Notes: generated by a model from the letters alone, not told the origin. Numbered from the stretch's first letter, positions 33,150 to 42,434 are shown. The stretch: DNA of 64,000 bases from Streptomyces sp. NBC_01669 (GCF_026339735.1 NZ_JAPEQG010000001.1:5456001-5520000); one strand, 5' to 3'. Translations and numbers: made by a program.

Positions 33150-34037
33150 ATGAGGAGCAGCAACCCGGTCTTCTCGCGACGGGGGTTCAGCCGCGACAAC
33201 GGCTACGCGGGTTTCAACGCGGCGCCGCAGGCCGGGGCCGCTACCGCGGGAGCCAACCCGTACGCGCAGGGCACCGCCGCCAACCCGTACGCCACCAATC
33301 CCTACGCCCAGCCGGACGCCCAGTTCGGCGCCCCGCAGGCACCCGCGCGCACCGGCGCGATGACGATCGACGATGTCGTCACGCGTACCGCGATCACGCT
33401 GGGCACCGTGGTCCTCGGCGCGGCCCTCGCCTGGGCCCTGCTGCCGGTCGACGAGGCCAACCTCGGCAAGTCCTACGGCATCGCGATCGGCGCCGCCCTG
33501 GTGGCGTTCGTCCTGTCGCTCGTCCAGTCGTTCAAGCGCAAGCCGGTCCCGGCGCTGATCGTCTCCTACGCGGCCTTCGAGGGTGTCTTCCTCGGGGTGA
33601 TCTCCAGCGCGGTCTCCACGTACATCGGTCCCGGCGTGGTGATGCAGGCTGTGCTGGGCACCATGTGTGTCTTCGCCGGTGTGCTTCTCGCGTACAAGAT
33701 GCGCTGGATCCGCGTCACCCGCCGCTTCTACGGCTTCGTGATGGCCGCCGCCGTGGGCTTCATGCTCCTGATGGCGGTCAACCTGCTGTTCGCCGTCTTC
33801 GGCGGGGGCGACGGCCTGGGCTTCCGTAGTGGCGGTCTCGGCATCCTCTTCGGCGTCATCGGGATCATCCTCGGTGCGTGCTTCCTGGCCCTGGACTTCA
33901 AGCAGGTCGAGGACGGCATCGCATTCGGCGCCCCGCGCGAGGAGTCGTGGCTGGCGGCCTTCGGCCTCACCATGACCCTGGTGTGGATCTACCTGGAGAT
34001 GCTGCGCCTGTTCTCCATCCTGAGCGGCGACGACTGA
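33150..34037 (+). CDS. Bax inhibitor-1/YccA family membrane protein
   Basis: 295 residues. The N-terminal 75 residues are Ala/Asn/Tyr/Pro-rich with repeated NPYA units (ANPYAQGTAANPYATNPYAQ). Seven membrane helices follow, with the BI-1 hallmark EESWLAAFGLTMTLVWIYLE near the end. Bacterial BI-1 proteins form pH-sensitive calcium leak channels or regulate membrane proteases; the role in Streptomyces is unknown. The ATG at 33150 is preceded by GGAGG. Transcription probably starts between bldA and the gene. A perfect terminator follows. Confidence 0.92.
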   Translation: MRSSNPVFSRRGFSRDNGYAGFNAAPQAGAATAGANPYAQGTAANPYATNPYAQPDAQFGAPQAPARTGAMTIDDVVTRTAITLGTVVLGAALAWALLPVDEANLGKSYGIAIGAALVAFVLSLVQSFKRKPVPALIVSYAAFEGVFLGVISSAVSTYIGPGVVMQAVLGTMCVFAGVLLAYKMRWIRVTRRFYGFVMAAAVGFMLLMAVNLLFAVFGGGDGLGFRSGGLGILFGVIGIILGACFLALDFKQVEDGIAFGAPREESWLAAFGLTMTLVWIYLEMLRLFSILSGDD

Positions 34038-34061
34038 CCGTACGCACGCTCCGTCCAACGG

Positions 34062-34094
34062 AACGGCCCGCAGGCTCACCGCCTGCGGGCCGTT
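34062..34094. terminator. Bidirectional terminator after the BI-1 gene
   Basis: Perfect 14-bp stem (AACGGCCCGCAGGC / GCCTGCGGGCCGTT), five-base loop, then TTCC; the next gene is convergent. Confidence 0.9.
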
Positions 34095-34118
34095 TCCGTC
34101 GGTCCGGGTTCCGCTCGC

Positions 34119-34346
34119 CTAGAGCAGCTTCCGCGCCGCCCGCCTCAGGTCGTACTCGTGGACGAGTGCCTTCGCGTGTCCGTAGGCGAGGTCGTGTTCG
34201 CTCCGCAGCCAGCTGACCTTCTCGTCGAACCGGAGGGCAGGGCCGTCTTCGACGGTGCGGAGCCAGTCGGAGACTTCACGACCGGTGCAGTGAGGGATTC
34301 TGGAGAGCAGATTGCGATGGGTCTCTTCGGAGAAGACATGGGTCAT
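34119..34346 (-). CDS. DUF4287-like small protein
   Basis: 75 residues, cytoplasmic, no cysteine cluster or membrane segment. The layout HRNLLSRIPHCTGREVSDWL followed by DEKVSWLRSEHDLAYGHAKA resembles the DUF4287 domain (a short helical domain with conserved W and HDLxYGHA). The ATG at 34346 has GGAGGC five bases upstream. Function unknown. Confidence 0.8.
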   Translation of the reverse strand: MTHVFSEETHRNLLSRIPHCTGREVSDWLRTVEDGPALRFDEKVSWLRSEHDLAYGHAKALVHEYDLRRAARKLL

Positions 34347-34446
34347 CGGCGCCTCCGACGCATTGCGCGTTGCTGGTCCTTCCCGACACCGTGCCTGAGC
34401 GTCGGCCCGTTGGCAACCATCACGGGAGGGCGCGTAGGGTCGCGGC

Positions 34447-34764
34447 ATGCTCGATACGACCCCGCTGGTCACCGTCGTGGACCGATTCGCCGACCGGCTG
34501 CGCGCCGCCCCGCAGAGCAGGCTGCAGCGCGGAGCGGCCGCCGAAGGACTGGCCGCGGCCAGGGAATTGGCCGTACGTGCCCAGCGCATCGAGTCACCGG
34601 GCCGCGAGCCCCGCATCATGCCGGACGCGGGGATGTTCGCGATCGGCGACCAAGTCGCAGTCGCGGGCCGGGACTTGGCGGTGGCATTGGAAAGGGCCCC
34701 GTCCGTCGAACTGGACGAGGCCGTGCGATTCGTCGAGGAAGCGACCGCCCGGGCTTTCGCGTAG
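34447..34764 (+). CDS. Conserved small hypothetical protein
   Basis: 105 residues, mostly helical by composition, with no signal peptide, membrane segment or recognised motif. It begins LDTTPLVTVVDRFADRLRAA and ends in an acidic helix (ELDEAVRFVEEATARAF). It is divergent from the DUF4287-like gene (100 bp between starts) and convergent with the next gene, with a double hairpin between. I do not recognise a family; codon bias with G or C at third positions supports it being real. Confidence 0.65.
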   Translation: MLDTTPLVTVVDRFADRLRAAPQSRLQRGAAAEGLAAARELAVRAQRIESPGREPRIMPDAGMFAIGDQVAVAGRDLAVALERAPSVELDEAVRFVEEATARAFA

Positions 34765-34789
34765 CGGCCGTCCCGTACGGGAGGTCGCG

Positions 34790-34835
34790 GCAGCGGCCGA
34801 TGAGGGCCGCTGCGCGGGAACCGGGGGTTCCCGCG
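34790..34835. terminator. Double hairpin between convergent genes
   Basis: Two adjacent perfect stems: GCAGCGGCC / GGCCGCTGC (34790-34813) and CGCGGGAACC / GGTTCCCGCG (34813-34835, three-base loop). Confidence 0.8.
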
Positions 34836-34837
34836 GG

Positions 34838-35692
34838 TCAGAACGAGGCGATGACGCGGTCGGCGAGAATGTAGACGTTCTCCTTGCCGCACGAGAAGGT
34901 CAGGGCGTACGCGCCGGAGACACCGGAACCGCCCAGCAGTACCGGATGCTCACCCGCCAGCAGCGCCTCGGCGAGCCGCTCGGCCGTCTCGCGGTGGCCA
35001 GGGGTCATACAGAGCGTGGTGCCGTCGGCGAAGACGTAGACATCGAGCGTGCCGAGCGGGCCGGGGCGGACGTCGGCGAGCTCGGTCCGGCTGTCGGCGA
35101 GCTCCTCCAGCCGGTTCACGGTGCGCTCGTGGTCGGTGACGACCGGGGTCTGCACCGGGACGAAGTCGGGGTGCGAGGGGTGCCGGCGGCGGGCCGCCGC
35201 CAGCTCGGGGGAGTCCTCGGCGAACTCCACTATCTCCGGAAGCTCGGTCATGTCGGCCTGCCCGGCCAGTTCCGCCAGCTCCTCGAGCGCCTCGGTGGCG
35301 TCGAGGTCCATCGCCTCAAGGCCCGCGAAGTCCGCCTGGCGCGGCATGAAGAACGGCGCGTCCTCGCCGATCCCGGACAGGCCGCCCAGCAGGGACGGGG
35401 CGTCCGCGGCGTCGCGTGCCTCCTGGGAGGCCCAGAACGCGCGGGCCTCGGCGAGCTCGCGCTCACGCTCCTCGGCGAGTGCCTCGGCGACGGCCGCGCG
35501 TATCTCGGCGGCCGGGGTGGCGGTGCTGCGGATCTGCTGGGGCACGGCGGCGGTACGGGCGCGGCCGGCAGCCAGCTCCATCCGCAGGGCCGTGACCTGC
35601 TTGCGCAGCCCGTGAGCAGCGTGCAGAGCGGCAGCGCCCACGGCCGTGGCAGCGGCGGTGGTCAGCAACAGGGCAAGAGGCATGGCGCTCAC
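34838..35692 (-). CDS. Conserved hypothetical, single N-terminal membrane anchor
   Basis: About 284 residues from a GTG at 35692, chosen because GGAG lies seven bases upstream; ATG 35698 is an alternative. One hydrophobic helix (residues about 3-22, LALLLTTAAATAVGAAAL) leads into a helical charged region (AAVAEALAEERERELAEARA), an acidic stretch, and a C-terminal globular part (GTLDVYVFADGTTLCMTPGH, ending FSCGKENVYILADRVIASF). I know of no functional assignment; orthologues occur near the thiolase gene in other Streptomyces as far as I recall. Confidence 0.72.
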   Translation of the reverse strand: MSAMPLALLLTTAAATAVGAAALHAAHGLRKQVTALRMELAAGRARTAAVPQQIRSTATPAAEIRAAVAEALAEERERELAEARAFWASQEARDAADAPSLLGGLSGIGEDAPFFMPRQADFAGLEAMDLDATEALEELAELAGQADMTELPEIVEFAEDSPELAAARRRHPSHPDFVPVQTPVVTDHERTVNRLEELADSRTELADVRPGPLGTLDVYVFADGTTLCMTPGHRETAERLAEALLAGEHPVLLGGSGVSGAYALTFSCGKENVYILADRVIASF

Positions 35693-35947
35693 TGACATAC
35701 TCCCGGTTTCAATCGATCCCCCGACTTCCTACATCAGCTTGTCCTCTACCTGCGCCCGGTGTCAGTGCATTACGTCACGAATTGGACAGGTCTTTGTGCC
35801 TGAGGTTTAGTCCTGATGTGGGTGTGACCTGCAGAAATGGCTCTCCCCCAGGAGATAGGTCACATCCTGGGGGAGATTCGGTCACGGTCGGGGCTCGGAA
35901 CCGGGCGGCTCGTCGGCTCGGGACACCCGCTCAGTGGCGCGGCACCG

Positions 35948-36163
35948 GCTCAGCTCAGCCGCTGGAACCCGTGGTCGCGTTCGCTTCGCTTCCGCTGCGG
36001 GCAGGTGCCGCCTTCGTACCTCAGGCGACCCCTACCCTCCGCTGCAGCTCAGCTCAGCCGCTGGAACCCGTGGTCGCGTTCGCTTCGCTTCCGCTGCGGG
36101 CAGGTGCCGCCTTCGTACCTCAGGCGACCCCTACCCTCCGCTGCAGCTCAGCTCAGCCGCTCG
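35948..36163. repeat. Perfect 99-bp tandem duplication at the thiolase 3' end
   Basis: Two copies of a 99-bp unit (35948-36046 and 36047-36145) look identical base for base. A 16-base partial third copy at 36146-36161 (GCTCAGCTCAGCCGCT) is the real 3' end of the thiolase gene, including its stop. The unit therefore carries a piece of thiolase coding end plus 83 bases of flank. Identity over 99 bp indicates a recent event or ongoing homogenisation. Confidence 0.92.
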
Positions 36164-37368
36164 ATGACCATCGCCATGCCCTGGCCGCCGCCCACGCACA
36201 TGGTCTCCAGACCGAACTGCTTGTCGTGGAACTGCAGGCTGTTGATCAGCGTGCCGGTGATCCGGGCGCCGGTCATGCCGAAGGGGTGGCCGACGGCGAT
36301 GGCGCCACCGTTGACGTTCACCTTCTCCAGCGGCAGGCCGAGGTCGCGGTAGGAGGGGATCACCTGGGCGGCGAACGCCTCGTTGATCTCGGCCAGGTCG
36401 ATGTCGTCGATGGTGAGGCCGGCACGCTTCAGCGCCTGCTTGCTCGCCTCCACCGGTCCGTATCCCATGATCTCGGGGGAGAGGCCGGAGACGCCGGTCG
36501 AAACGATGCGGGCCAGCGGGGTCAGGCCCAGCTCGCGCGCCTTGGTGTCAGACATGATCACGAGCGCGGCGGCACCGTCGTTGAGCGGGCAGCAGTTGGC
36601 TGCGGTGACCAGGCCGTCGGGGCGGAAGACCGGCTTCAGCCCCTGCACGCCCTCCAGGGTGACGCCCGCGCGCGGGCCGTCGTCCTGCGACACGACGGTG
36701 CCGTCGGGGGTCGTCACCGGGGTGATCTCGCGCGCCCAGAAGCCGTTCTTGATGGCTTCCTCGGCGAGGTTCTGCGACCGCACGCCGAACTCGTCCATGT
36801 CCTGACGGGTGACGCCCTTGAGCCGGGCCAGGTTCTCGGCGGTCTGCCCCATCGCGATGTACGCGTCCGGGACGAGGCCGTCCTCGCGCGGGTCGTGCCA
36901 GTGCGCGCCGGTCTCCTCGGCGCGGGCGGCGGTACGGGCCTCGGCCTCGGCGAAGAGCGGATTGTGCGTGTCCGGCAGGCTGTCCGAGTTCCCCTTCACG
37001 AAGCGGGACACCATCTCGACACCGGCGGAGATGAAGACATCGCCCTCGCCGGCCTTGATGGCGTGCAGCGCCATGCGGCTGGTCTGCAGCGAGGACGAGC
37101 AGTAGCGGGTGACCGTACAGCCGGGAAGGTGGTCCATGCCCATCTGCACGGCGATGATGCGGCCCAGGTTGTTGCCCTGCTCGCCGCCGGGGAGGCCGCA
37201 GCCGAGCATCAGGTCGTCGATGTCCTTCGGGTCAAGCTCGGGGACCTTGGCCAGCGCGGTCTGGATGATCGTGGCGGTCAGGTCGTCCGCCCGCAGGTCC
37301 TTCAGCGACCCCTTGAAGGCCCGGCCGATGGGGGAACGGGCAGCAGAGACGATCACGGCTTCGGGCAT
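36148..37368 (-). CDS. Acetyl-CoA acetyltransferase (thiolase)
   Basis: 406 residues from an ATG at 37368 with GGAG upstream. The catalytic set is complete: nucleophile Cys90 in RYCSSSLQTSRM, NEAFAAQ, the His in GHPFGMTGAR and the second Cys in CVGGGQGMA. It condenses two acetyl-CoA or cleaves 3-ketoacyl-CoA; family members act in fatty-acid degradation or acetoacetyl-CoA supply. The chosen start gives the canonical MPEAVIVSAARSPIGRA. It is downstream of the SGNH gene on the same strand, 174 bp apart. A tandem duplication covers the region just after its stop. Confidence 0.95.
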   Translation of the reverse strand: MPEAVIVSAARSPIGRAFKGSLKDLRADDLTATIIQTALAKVPELDPKDIDDLMLGCGLPGGEQGNNLGRIIAVQMGMDHLPGCTVTRYCSSSLQTSRMALHAIKAGEGDVFISAGVEMVSRFVKGNSDSLPDTHNPLFAEAEARTAARAEETGAHWHDPREDGLVPDAYIAMGQTAENLARLKGVTRQDMDEFGVRSQNLAEEAIKNGFWAREITPVTTPDGTVVSQDDGPRAGVTLEGVQGLKPVFRPDGLVTAANCCPLNDGAAALVIMSDTKARELGLTPLARIVSTGVSGLSPEIMGYGPVEASKQALKRAGLTIDDIDLAEINEAFAAQVIPSYRDLGLPLEKVNVNGGAIAVGHPFGMTGARITGTLINSLQFHDKQFGLETMCVGGGQGMAMVIERLS

Positions 37369-37542
37369 CACGCGGCTCCATGAGGGCTGGAAGGCTGTCT
37401 GGCTGTCAGGGCTGAGCAGGACCGAGCGGGAGGCCCGGCAGGCTGAGCGGGACTCAGCAGGACTGTCTTGGAAGTTACCCGTACGTATCGCCGAGGTCAC
37501 CCGGCAGGCTGTGTGATGCGGGCCTCTTTTCTAAGCAACCGC

Positions 37543-38706
37543 TCAGGCGGTCCGGGGTGCGGGGTCCGTGCCGGAGTCCCCGCCTGCGCGAGGGTCCCTG
37601 TCCAGCGGAACGTCCGGACCCTTGCCGTCCGGATGCAGGCCGTCCAGGTGCTGGACCTCCGGGGGCTGGACCTCCGGGCGGCGGCCGTCCAGGTGCTGTG
37701 CATCCGTGTGCCGTACAGCCGGCTCCGGGTGCGGCTCCGTGGCCGCGGGCAGACGCCTGCGCCTGCGGTGCTTGAGGAGAGCCCACGGTGCCCGCGCCCC
37801 CGTGACCTCCGTACCGGCCTCCCTGGCCGCCTGGGACGCCGCCTTGGCCACCGGCAGCATGTCCTCGCGCCGCGACCCGTCGAGACGGTCGGACTCCGGC
37901 CACAGCCCCAGCGCGGCGCACAGGGTCGGCAGCAGTGCCATCGCCGCCGTCGCGTACCCCTCGGCCGACGGGTGGTAGTTGTCCGGGCCGAACAGCTCGC
38001 GCGGATTCGCCTCGAACTCCGGCCCCAGCAGGTCGCCCAGCGACACCGTCCGCCCGCCCTGCTCCACCGAACCGATCGTCTGCGCCGCCGCCAGCTGACG
38101 GCTCGCCCGCCGGGCCAGCCAGCGCAGCGGCTGGTAGACCGGCTCGATCGTGCCCAGATCCGGGCAGGTTCCGACGATCACCTCCGCACCCGTCGTACGC
38201 AGCCTGCGCACGGCGGTGGTCAGGCAGCGCACCGACTCGGTGGCGGGCATCCGGTGCGTCACATCGTTCGCCCCGATCATGATCACGCAGACGTCCGGTG
38301 TACGGGACGTGTCGGCCAGCAGCAGCGAGACCTGTCGCTCCAGATCGTCCGACCGGGCCCCCGGCTGCGCGACGTTCCGCAGATCCACCGGCCGCTCCGA
38401 CACCGCAGCGAGCCCCGAGGCGAGCAGCGCCCCGGGCGTCTGGCCGGCCCTGCGCACACCCTGGCCGGCCGCGGTCGAGTCACCGAGCAGCCCGAGCCGC
38501 AGCGGCTCCGCAGGCCCGGTGAACGCCACCCCGTACCGCCCGTCCGCACTGGGCGGAACCGGTGCGATACCGCCTCCCACGTGCCGCTTCGCCAGCTGGA
38601 CCTCCGCCAGCAACACGCCTGCCGCCGCCGCGCCGAGCAGTCCGATACTGCCGCCGCCGTAGGCTGCGCCCGCCGCGATCCGCCGTGCCACCCTTGCTCT
38701 TGACAC
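37543..38706 (-). CDS. SGNH/GDSL-family hydrolase with repetitive C-terminal tail
   Basis: 387 residues from GTG 38706, preceded by GAGGAGGTG. An N-terminal hydrophobic helix (residues about 7-30, AAYGGGSIGLLGAAAAGVLL) anchors or exports it. The SGNH fold follows: block I LGLLGDSTAAG (catalytic Ser), block III IMIGANDVTHR, and block V DNYHPSAEGYA with the Asp/His pair. The last 90 residues are basic then low-complexity with near repeats (QHLDGRRPEVQ, PPEVQHLDGLHPDG). Likely an extracytoplasmic esterase or lipase. The longer ORF begins upstream of the ribosome-binding site and would include a TTA, but it is not supported. Confidence 0.9.
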   Translation of the reverse strand: MSRARVARRIAAGAAYGGGSIGLLGAAAAGVLLAEVQLAKRHVGGGIAPVPPSADGRYGVAFTGPAEPLRLGLLGDSTAAGQGVRRAGQTPGALLASGLAAVSERPVDLRNVAQPGARSDDLERQVSLLLADTSRTPDVCVIMIGANDVTHRMPATESVRCLTTAVRRLRTTGAEVIVGTCPDLGTIEPVYQPLRWLARRASRQLAAAQTIGSVEQGGRTVSLGDLLGPEFEANPRELFGPDNYHPSAEGYATAAMALLPTLCAALGLWPESDRLDGSRREDMLPVAKAASQAAREAGTEVTGARAPWALLKHRRRRRLPAATEPHPEPAVRHTDAQHLDGRRPEVQPPEVQHLDGLHPDGKGPDVPLDRDPRAGGDSGTDPAPRTA

Positions 38707-38846
38707 AGTCCGGTCCACCTCCTCGTTGCCGTACCGCCGTACTACAGCTAACTGCCCCGTAACGACCGTCGCCCAATCGCTTCGCCCAATCTCATGCCCG
38801 TACGCATACCCTGGCCGCACCATCTCGGAGACCCCGGAGTAACACG

Positions 38847-40250
38847 GTGCAATTTCACGATTCGATGATCAGTCTCGTTGGCAATACCCCGCTGGTGAGG
38901 CTGCGCAGTGTCACGGCCGGCATCCAGGCGACGGTGCTGGCCAAGGTCGAGTACTTCAACCCCGGCGGTTCGGTGAAGGACCGGATCGCCCTGCGCATGA
39001 TCGAGGCCGCGGAGGAGAGCGGAGCCCTGCAGCCCGGCGGCACGATCGTCGAGCCGACGAGCGGCAACACGGGCGTCGGCCTGGCGATCGTCGCCCAGCA
39101 GAAGGGCTACAAGTGCATCTTCGTCTGCCCGGACAAGGTGTCCACGGACAAGATCAATGTGCTGCGCGCCTACGGTGCGGAGGTTGTGGTCTGCCCGACG
39201 GCCGTTGACCCCGAGCACCCGGACTCGTACTACAACGTCTCGGACCGGCTGGTCCGGGAGACGCCGGGTGCCTGGAAGCCCGACCAGTACTCGAACCCGA
39301 ACAACCCGCGCTCGCACTACGAGACCACCGGTCCCGAGCTGTGGGAGCAGACGGATGGGAAGATCACCCACTTCGTGGCGGGCGTGGGAACCGGTGGCAC
39401 GATCACCGGCACCGGCCGCTATCTGAAAGAGGTCAGCGGCGGCTCGGTCAAGATCGTCGGCGCGGACCCGGAGGGCTCGGTCTACTCCGGCGGTTCCGGT
39501 CGCCCGTACCTGGTCGAGGGCGTCGGCGAGGACTTCTGGCCGACCGCGTACGACCGGACGGTCACGGACGAGATCGTCGCCGTGTCCGACAAGGACTCCT
39601 TCCAGATGACCCGGCGGCTCGCCAAGGAGGAGGGCCTGCTCGTCGGTGGCTCCTGCGGCATGGCGGTCGTGGCGGCCCTGGAGGTCGCGCAGCGCCTCGG
39701 ACCGGACGACGTGGTCGTCGTGCTCCTCCCGGACAGCGGTCGCGGCTATCTGAGCAAGATCTTCAACGACGAGTGGATGGCCGACTACGGCTTCCTGGAC
39801 GACACGGGTACGTCCGCCCGCGTCGGCGACGTGCTCGACCACAAGGACGGTCCGCTGCCGACGCTCGTCCACATGCACCCGGAGGAGACCGTCGGGGAGG
39901 CGATCGACGTCCTGCGCGAGTACGGCGTCTCGCAGATGCCGATCGTGAAGCCGGGCGCCGGCCACCCGGACGTGATGGCCGCCGAGGTCATCGGTTCGGT
40001 CGTGGAGCGGGAACTGCTGAACGCACTGTTCGCGCAGCGCGCCTCGCTCACCGACCCGCTGGAGAAGCACATGTCGCCGCCGCTGCCGCAGGTCGGCTCC
40101 GGCGAACCGGTCGAGGACCTGATGTCGGTGCTCGGCGGCGCGGACGGTGCCGACGCGGCGATCGTGCTGGTGGAGGGCAAGCCGAAGGGCGTCGTGAGCA
40201 GGCAGGACCTGCTGGCGTTCCTGGCGAAGGACGCGGGTCCGAAGCAGTAG
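38847..40250 (+). CDS. Cystathionine beta-synthase with C-terminal Bateman domain
   Basis: 467 residues from a GTG with CGGAG upstream. PLP enzyme that joins serine and homocysteine to cystathionine in reverse transsulfuration. Residues 1-330 are the fold type II core: Schiff-base Lys in NPGGSVKDRIA, PTSGNTGVG, phosphate loop GVGTGGTITGTG, and LPDSGRGYLSKIFNDEWM typical of CBS rather than cysteine synthase. Two CBS motifs (residues about 340-460) may bind adenosyl ligands. There is no haem-binding N-terminus as in the human enzyme. It is divergent from the SGNH gene. A partner cystathionine gamma-lyase is not in this stretch. Confidence 0.95.
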   Translation: MQFHDSMISLVGNTPLVRLRSVTAGIQATVLAKVEYFNPGGSVKDRIALRMIEAAEESGALQPGGTIVEPTSGNTGVGLAIVAQQKGYKCIFVCPDKVSTDKINVLRAYGAEVVVCPTAVDPEHPDSYYNVSDRLVRETPGAWKPDQYSNPNNPRSHYETTGPELWEQTDGKITHFVAGVGTGGTITGTGRYLKEVSGGSVKIVGADPEGSVYSGGSGRPYLVEGVGEDFWPTAYDRTVTDEIVAVSDKDSFQMTRRLAKEEGLLVGGSCGMAVVAALEVAQRLGPDDVVVVLLPDSGRGYLSKIFNDEWMADYGFLDDTGTSARVGDVLDHKDGPLPTLVHMHPEETVGEAIDVLREYGVSQMPIVKPGAGHPDVMAAEVIGSVVERELLNALFAQRASLTDPLEKHMSPPLPQVGSGEPVEDLMSVLGGADGADAAIVLVEGKPKGVVSRQDLLAFLAKDAGPKQ

Positions 40251-40678
40251 GGAGCGATTCGGGGCTTCGCGAAAACGGTACGAGCACGACACGTACGCGC
40301 AGCACCGGCTTAACACGGCTCCTGCACATTGGTGGGTGTCGGCAGGGAAACCCGCCGGCACCCAAGACGGCGACGCGGACTACGGAGCGGCTCCCGGACC
40401 TCCACTGTCGCCAGGACGCGCGCACCCGGCCCTGACCCGGACCCGCGTCCCTCGCGGGGACCGCCGTCGTCCCGCCCCCTGGGAAACCGGGGGTGCGGCG
40501 GTCCCCGCGACATATCTATGCGCGTCAACAGGTGACTGTGTGTTGAGCGTGTTCGCATGTGACGGTTGTCAGCGCGTCCCCGTGCGTCGGTTCGCTGCGT
40601 CTCCCCGTGCGACGATTGTCAGCGCCTGCCCGCGCGGCTGCCCCGCTGTTGCTCTCCTCGGCCGCGGCCGAGGGCCAC
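40251..40678. other. Intergenic region between CBS and the XRE regulator gene
   Basis: 428 bases with no convincing gene. It holds a strong hairpin at 40453-40509 with 14-bp perfect outer arms (CGCGGGGACCGCCG / CGGCGGTCCCCGCG), likely a terminator for both sides. To its right are two 15-base near-repeats exactly 50 bp apart (GACGGTTGTCAGCGC at 40561 and GACGATTGTCAGCGC at 40611). Confidence 0.6.
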
Positions 40679-41518
40679 TCACCCGGCCGGTGCGGCCGCC
40701 CAGCTCGCCAGCAGCGCCATGCGCTCCGCGGTCTCCGTGCCTGGTTCCGGGGTGTAGACCACCAGCGACTGGCCAGGGTCGCCGGGCAGCCCCAGCGTCT
40801 CGTACGGAAGCGTCAGTTCGCCCGCGACCGGGTGCAGGATGCGCTTGACGCCGTACGTCTTCGCCTTCACCTGATGGTCGGCCCACAGTCGGCGGAAGTC
40901 CTCGCTCCGCATCGACAACTCGCCGACCAGGGTGGCGAGCTGTCTGTCCGTCGGGTGCAGTCCGGCGTCCAGGCGCAGATACGCGACGGTCTCCGCCGCC
41001 ACCGCCGCCCACTCCGGGTACATCTCGCGGGCCGCCGGTTCCAGGAACACCTGGCGCGGCATGTTGCGCTCGGCGACGGGCATCCGGGAGAAGCCGACGA
41101 GGGCGTCACCCAGGGCGTTCCAGGCCAGGACGTCCATCCGGCGGCCCAGGACGAACGCCGGGGCCCTGTCGACGGTGTCCAGAAGCAGCCGCAGACCGGG
41201 CCGGACCCGCTGGGCGGCGTTGGCCGGACGCCCGGTCCGTGCCTTCGCGGCCGGCCGGGCCACGGTGTGCAGATACGCCTGCTCCGTCTCATCCAGCCGC
41301 AGCACCCGGGCGATCGCGTCGAGCACCGCGTCCGAGACGCTCGGCCCACGCCCCTGTTCCAGCCGGATGTAGTAGTCGACGCTCACCCCCGCGAGCTGCG
41401 CGACCTCCTCGCGGCGCAGCCCGGGCACCCGCCTGCGGCCGTATGCCTGTAGGCCGACGTCCTCGGGCTGAATGCGCGCGCGTCGTGAGCGAAGAAAGTC
41501 TCCGAGGTCCCCGTCCAT
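40679..41518 (-). CDS. XRE-family regulator with MmyB-like ligand-binding domain
   Basis: 279 residues from ATG 41518. N-terminal XRE helix-turn-helix (GLRREEVAQLAGVSVDYYIR, LEQGRGPSVSDAVLDAIARV) followed by the MmyB-like domain (PAFVLGRRMDVLAWNALGDA, typical W-N-x-L), thought to bind fatty acids or other hydrophobic ligands. Members usually repress a divergent oxidoreductase gene; here that is the SDR gene at 41673. The 154-bp space between has TGGCAG and CTGCCA elements (about 41558 and 41619) that could be operator halves. Confidence 0.92.
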   Translation of the reverse strand: MDGDLGDFLRSRRARIQPEDVGLQAYGRRRVPGLRREEVAQLAGVSVDYYIRLEQGRGPSVSDAVLDAIARVLRLDETEQAYLHTVARPAAKARTGRPANAAQRVRPGLRLLLDTVDRAPAFVLGRRMDVLAWNALGDALVGFSRMPVAERNMPRQVFLEPAAREMYPEWAAVAAETVAYLRLDAGLHPTDRQLATLVGELSMRSEDFRRLWADHQVKAKTYGVKRILHPVAGELTLPYETLGLPGDPGQSLVVYTPEPGTETAERMALLASWAAAPAG

Positions 41519-41672
41519 GCTCCGATCGTAGGAGACCGGCCGGAACGGAACCTGGTACTGGCAGACCCAGGAAGGACGCATCCCTGGGTAGCGGGCGGGC
41601 GATGGCGAAGGGTGGGTCCTGCCACCGGGGAGACGCCCCGGCGGACACCACGTACAAAAACGGAGTACAGAC

Positions 41673-42434
41673 ATGTCGTACGAGTCGCTCGCAGGCCGCA
41701 CCGCCGTCATCACCGGAGCCGCCAGTGGCATGGGCGCCGCCACCGCAGGGCTGCTCGCGGCCCAGGGCGCCAGGGTCGCGCTGCTGGCCCGGCGGGTGGA
41801 ACGGCTGGAGGAAGTGGCCGCCAAGATCGTGTCCGAGGGCGGCGAAGCGCTCGTAGTGGCGACCGACGTCACCGACCAGGCGTCCGTCGACACGGCAGCC
41901 GAGCGCGTGCACACCGCCTATGGTCGGGCGGACCTGGTGGTCAACGCGGCCGGAGTGATGCTGCCGAACCCGGTGGACGAGGGCCGCACCGACGAATGGC
42001 AGCGGATGCTCGACACCAATGTGTCGGGCGCGCTGCGCATCATCCGGGCCTTCACGCCCGACCTGGTGGCGGCGGCCGCCGACGGCCGCACCGCGGACCT
42101 GGTGAACATCTCGTCGATCGGCGCGCACGTCACGTTCCCCCACTACGCCGTGTACGGGGCGACGAAGGCGGCGCTCAGCCATCTGTCGGCGTCCCTGCGT
42201 ACGGAGTTCGGCCCGCGCGACGTCCGCGTCACCAACATCGAACCGGGCCTCACCGACACGGAGCTGGCCGGCCACATCGACAACGCGGAGCTGTCGAGCC
42301 AGCTGGACGGCATGTTCGACGCGCTGGGCGCACTGTCGGGCGACGACATCGCCGACCTCATTGCGTACACCACCAGCCGCCCGCGCCACGTCAACCTGCG
42401 CCAGCTGATCGTGCTTCCCACGCGCCAGGCGTAG
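41673..42434 (+). CDS. Short-chain dehydrogenase/reductase
   Basis: 253 residues, classical SDR. Cofactor motif TGAASGMGAATAG, NAAGVMLPNP, catalytic Ser in NISSIGA and the YxxxK pair in YGATKAALSH. Arg residues after the second strand (LLARRVERLEE) suggest NADP preference. The substrate is unknown. It is divergently paired with the MmyB-type regulator, a very common two-gene unit in Streptomyces in which the regulator controls the SDR. Confidence 0.93.
   Translation: MSYESLAGRTAVITGAASGMGAATAGLLAAQGARVALLARRVERLEEVAAKIVSEGGEALVVATDVTDQASVDTAAERVHTAYGRADLVVNAAGVMLPNPVDEGRTDEWQRMLDTNVSGALRIIRAFTPDLVAAAADGRTADLVNISSIGAHVTFPHYAVYGATKAALSHLSASLRTEFGPRDVRVTNIEPGLTDTELAGHIDNAELSSQLDGMFDALGALSGDDIADLIAYTTSRPRHVNLRQLIVLPTRQA

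Noticed and set aside
35948..36163. CRISPR-like array
   Set aside because: Only two adjacent identical 99-bp units and a fragment; no spacers and no cas genes.
35782..37383. 533-codon plus-strand open frame across the 99-bp repeat and thiolase
   Set aside because: Antisense to a well-supported thiolase; the repeated peptide only reflects the DNA duplication being a multiple of three.
38707..38823. Longer N-terminus of the SGNH hydrolase containing a TTA codon
   Set aside because: GAGGAGGTG lies directly before GTG 38706, and the signal-like helix follows that start, so the TTA is probably untranslated.
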